This document shows positions 62,766 through 64,000 of a stretch of DNA of 64,000 bases, piece by piece. The notes below the pieces were generated by a model. It searched no databases and was not told the DNA's origin. It saw nothing but the letters and a program-made list of their open reading frames with translations. Origin of the DNA: Pseudomonas sp. PDM04. Its GTDB lineage: Bacteria; Pseudomonadota; Gammaproteobacteria; Pseudomonadales; Pseudomonadaceae. Location: NCBI RefSeq assembly GCF_014851765.1, contig NZ_JACVAI010000004.1:434001-498000 (forward strand), read 5' to 3'. A program made the position numbers and the translations under genes. Positions within the stretch are counted from its first letter, which is position 1; every line of letters starts with the position of its first letter.

Positions 62766-64000
62766 ATGCTCTCATCGGCTAATGCTGCCTTTTTCACCCT
62801 CACGATCCCGAACATCCGCAACAATTTCAAAGTTCTCAATTTCATGGGCAGCGAAGCCCTCAATGCCCTGTATTCCATCAAGGTCGAAGTGGTCAGTGAA
62901 TACCGGGATTTCGACATTGAGGATCTGCTTTGCCAACCGGCTTTTTTACAATTCGGGCCCGGAGACGAAGGCATCCATGGCCGGATCGAAAACGTGGTTG
63001 CCGGAGAGGTCGGCGAGCGCCTGACGCGTTATCAGCTAACGCTGGTGCCTGCACTGCATTATCTGAAATACAGCTACAACCAACGAATTTTTCAGAAACT
63101 GACAGTGCCGCAGATCATCACTCAGGTGCTCCAACAGCACGGTATGCAGACCGATGTGTTCACCTTCCACGTACGTACCAGCGAAGAGCGCGAATACTGC
63201 ACTCAATATGACGAAAGTGACTTCGAGTTCATCCGACGCCTATGCGCGGAGGACGGAATCGCCTGGCATCACCAGCATGCTTGCGAACGTCATCTGCTGG
63301 TGTTCACCGACGACTCGGTATTTTTCCCGATGCTCGGCGCCACCCCCTATCGACAGGACGCCGGGATGGTCGCAGAACAGCCGGTCGTCAGCCGCCTCAC
63401 CCTGGCTTTCAGCACTCGCACCAGCAGGGTGACCCGTCGCAGCTATGACCTGAAACGCCCAAGCCGACTGCTGGAAAATCGCTTCACGGCTGCATTCACC
63501 CCCGAGCTTGAAGATTATCGCTACCCGCTGCGGATGGAGACGGAAGAACACGGGCGACGGCTCGCCCGCCTGGCACTGGAGCGGCACCGGGTCGACTATC
63601 AGTGGGTTGAGGGCAAGAGCAATCAGCCCACGTTGCGCAGCGGACACCTGTTTGACCTGACCGAACATCCGCGCAAAGCCTGCAATGACAAGTGGCTGCT
63701 GGTCAGCGTCAAACACACTGGCAAACAACCACAGGTCCTTGAGGAGGCTATCGGCCACGAGACACAGCCCACCGATGGCTTCAGCCAGGGCTATCGCAAC
63801 GAGTTCAGCGCCATTCAAGCAGACATCGTCTATCGCCCACCGCTGCGTCCTCGCAAAAAGCTGATAAGCCAGACTGCCCGTGTGACAGGCCCGGCCAATG
63901 AAGAGATCCACTGCGATGAATATGGCCGTGTCAAAGTCGAGTTCCACTGGGATCGCGCCGAGCCTGACAGTGAGTTCAGCAGTTGCTGGCTGCGGGTAGC
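62766..64000 (+). CDS. vgrG: T6SS spike protein VgrG, 3' end beyond window
   Basis: The first 411 codons of a VgrG: MLSSANAAFFTLTIPNIRNN, then the gp27-like barrels (EYCTQYDESDFEFIRRLCAEDGI, WHHQH), LENRFTAAFTP and EIHCDEYGRVKVEFHWDR, the gp5-like OB-fold entry. The spike needle and any C-terminal effector extension lie beyond the edge. AAAGGATC precedes the ATG by nine bases. It points away from the tss unit, with no hcp between them. It caps the Hcp tube and is the likely carrier for linked effectors. Confidence 0.93.
   Translation, partial: MLSSANAAFFTLTIPNIRNNFKVLNFMGSEALNALYSIKVEVVSEYRDFDIEDLLCQPAFLQFGPGDEGIHGRIENVVAGEVGERLTRYQLTLVPALHYLKYSYNQRIFQKLTVPQIITQVLQQHGMQTDVFTFHVRTSEEREYCTQYDESDFEFIRRLCAEDGIAWHHQHACERHLLVFTDDSVFFPMLGATPYRQDAGMVAEQPVVSRLTLAFSTRTSRVTRRSYDLKRPSRLLENRFTAAFTPELEDYRYPLRMETEEHGRRLARLALERHRVDYQWVEGKSNQPTLRSGHLFDLTEHPRKACNDKWLLVSVKHTGKQPQVLEEAIGHETQPTDGFSQGYRNEFSAIQADIVYRPPLRPRKKLISQTARVTGPANEEIHCDEYGRVKVEFHWDRAEPDSEFSSCWLRV

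Noticed and set aside
1..64000. CRISPR arrays, tRNA, rRNA and insertion sequences
   Set aside because: No regularly spaced direct repeats, no cloverleaf I could fold and no transposase or terminal inverted repeats were seen.

Overview
The window reads as a chromosomal segment of a Pseudomonas of the P. fluorescens/P. putida type. The evidence is the high-GC codon use, the order of housekeeping genes (dadX-dadA-dadR, rpmB-rpmG, radC, coaBC-dut-algC-argB, pyrE/crc, rph, yicC-gmk-rpoZ-spoT, exbB-exbD-tonB, oxyR-recG), which follows the Pseudomonas order I know, and many copies of the fluorescens-group REP sequence (GTGGGAGCGAGCCTGCTCGCGA and variants) in the gaps.

Layout. 1-6.7 kb: a leftward block with an acetyl-CoA hydrolase/transferase cut by the window edge, cytochrome c5, a PauR-type XRE-cupin regulator and the D-alanine catabolic genes dadX, ridA-like and dadA, with the Lrp-type activator dadR divergent from dadA. 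6.8-15.7 kb: genes around amine catabolism (a PauB-type FAD oxidoreductase and the KauB/PauC aldehyde dehydrogenase) interleaved with accessory genes: a YkgJ-like CxxC protein, a DUF1127 protein divergent from a MocR regulator, a two-HKD phospholipase D-family lipoprotein, an MFS transporter and a small cupin. 15.9-31 kb: core genes for ribosomal proteins, a peptide-binding protein, RadC, CoA synthesis, dUTPase, AlgC, ArgB, PyrE, Crc, RNase PH, YicC, Gmk, omega, SpoT and RidA. 31-40 kb: a lipoprotein, an SDR protein, the TonB energising system, OxyR, RecG and a YbaK-HDOD fusion.

40-41.8 kb is a small accessory patch. It holds an 85-aa protein with a perfect Fic-inhibitory motif overlapping a 31-codon stub of a Fic toxin, an SCP2-like protein, and a DUF6124/DUF3077-type gene preceded by a strongly structured leader.

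41.8-64 kb is a type VI secretion locus. All 16 leftward genes are packed tightly (tssA-B-C-E-F-G-clpV-sfa-orfX-fha-tssJ-K-L-M-stp-stk). The order equals the HSI-II (H2-T6SS) locus of P. aeruginosa, including the tiny lipoprotein OrfX. A vgrG points the other way across an AT-rich gap and runs off the window; no hcp is present. The locus joins the baseplate (TssE/F/G/K), sheath (TssB/C), membrane complex (TssJ/L/M), recycling ATPase (ClpV), a sigma-54 activator and a Ser/Thr kinase-phosphatase pair with an FHA reader.

I found no tRNA, rRNA, CRISPR array or intact insertion sequence. The most unusual items are the Fic antitoxin/toxin stub, the leader RNA before the DUF6124 gene and the likely Rsm-controlled vgrG leader.
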